Shown here: positions 57,416 through 57,569 of the stretch, piece by piece
How positions within the stretch are numbered: position 1 is the stretch's first letter
Layout of the letters: each line of letters begins with the position of its first letter
Notes under the pieces: generated by a model
Told to the model about the DNA's origin: nothing
The model's database searches: none
What the model saw: only the letters and a program-made list of their open reading frames with translations
Assembly: GCF_003710935.1 (NCBI RefSeq)
Contig: NZ_RHHS01000018.1
Span: 1-57,569 of the forward strand
Length of the DNA: 57,569 nt
Direction: 5' to 3'
From: Brevibacillus gelatini
Lineage (GTDB): Bacteria > Bacillota > Bacilli > Brevibacillales > Brevibacillaceae
Made by a program: the position numbers and the translations under genes

Positions 57416-57569
57416 ATGCAAGACAAAAGAGACATGACGATCAAGGAGTTAGCGAAGGATTGCCGTACCATCGAAGACGTGCACACCATGCTGAAAGATT
57501 TGTTCCGTGACACCATCCAGCAGTTGTTTGAAGCTGAAATGGATGCCCATTTGGGCTATACCAAACATA
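57416..57569 (+). CDS. IS256-family (mutator) transposase, N-terminal part
   Basis: The first 51 residues of a transposase, cut by the window end. The text KELAKDCRTIEDVHTMLKDL followed by FRDTIQQLFEAEMDAHLGY is the conserved N terminus of IS256-family transposases. ATG at 57416 follows AAGGAGATGATC. Whether the copy is intact cannot be seen. Confidence 0.9.
   Translation, partial: MQDKRDMTIKELAKDCRTIEDVHTMLKDLFRDTIQQLFEAEMDAHLGYTKH

Noticed and set aside
1..57569. CRISPR arrays, tRNA and rRNA genes
   Set aside because: No spaced direct repeats, no tRNA cloverleaf with TTCGA-type arms and no rRNA-like stretch were seen anywhere in the window.

Overview
The window looks like chromosome of an endospore-forming Firmicute of the Paenibacillaceae, most like Brevibacillus. 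The backbone has moderately high GC, AGGAGG-type ribosome binding sites, a SpoVR homologue, a Rok-like nucleoid protein, a GlnK/GlnL-type two-component system, a menaquinol-type haem-copper oxidase and a PerR-box-controlled dps. The genus is an inference from gene content and codon style; no rRNA or tRNA gene was seen.

Layout. 1-1.3 kb: an AT-rich orphan gene behind a frameshifted, 3'-truncated gpD/VgrG-like contractile-injection gene (polymorphic-toxin debris). 1.7-5.2 kb: nosDLYF, the copper-centre maturation genes for nitrous oxide reductase, without nosZ beside them. 5.3-7.5 kb: an AT-rich two-gene unit of a dGTPase-like HD hydrolase and a poly(A)-polymerase/CCA-head nucleotidyltransferase, a candidate defence module. 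7.7-13 kb: glnQHMP glutamine transporter followed by the glutamine-sensing GlnK-GlnL pair. 13-15.9 kb: a DUF3817 protein, a 14-TM MFS exporter and a small flavoprotein. 16-20 kb: qoxABCD quinol oxidase with His/Met-rich tails on three subunits. 20.4-29.5 kb: AbrB-type transporter, a TerC-LysR operon, small unknown genes, a chemoreceptor, 3-hydroxybutyryl-CoA dehydrogenase and SpoVR. 29.7-31.4 kb: an AT-rich island with a secreted toxin-like protein and a candidate immunity gene. 31.5-35.8 kb: DUF423, DUF6143-like, HelD, DoxX. 35.8-39.6 kb: branched-polyamine synthase BpsA behind a long structured leader with two tandem terminators, then an ArsR-MFS pair. 39.7-44.5 kb: oligoendopeptidase F, an MBL-fold hydrolase, a short Crp/Fnr regulator convergent with flavohaemoglobin hmp, whose promoter holds two Crp/Fnr boxes. 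44.6-52.7 kb: a formate/molybdenum-cofactor cluster (OFA transporter, DUF2294, fdhF-like, moeA, mobB; fdhD; mobA) with a candidate Moco riboswitch before fdhF. 52.7-57 kb: dps, a Rok-like gene, a TSUP exporter and a second chemoreceptor. The last 150 bases are the start of an IS256-family transposase.

How it fits together. Several blocks serve low-oxygen or nitrogen-oxide life: N2O reductase maturation, quinol oxidase, flavohaemoglobin with Crp/Fnr control, formate oxidation with its Moco supply. The three AT-rich patches (about 0-0.5, 5.3-7.5 and 29.7-31.4 kb) are the likely horizontally acquired parts and the best places to look for conflict systems. The strongest unexplained nucleic-acid signal is the nested inverted-repeat leader upstream of bpsA (about 37.0-37.3 kb). 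Most genes lie on the minus strand and many units end in clear intrinsic terminators.
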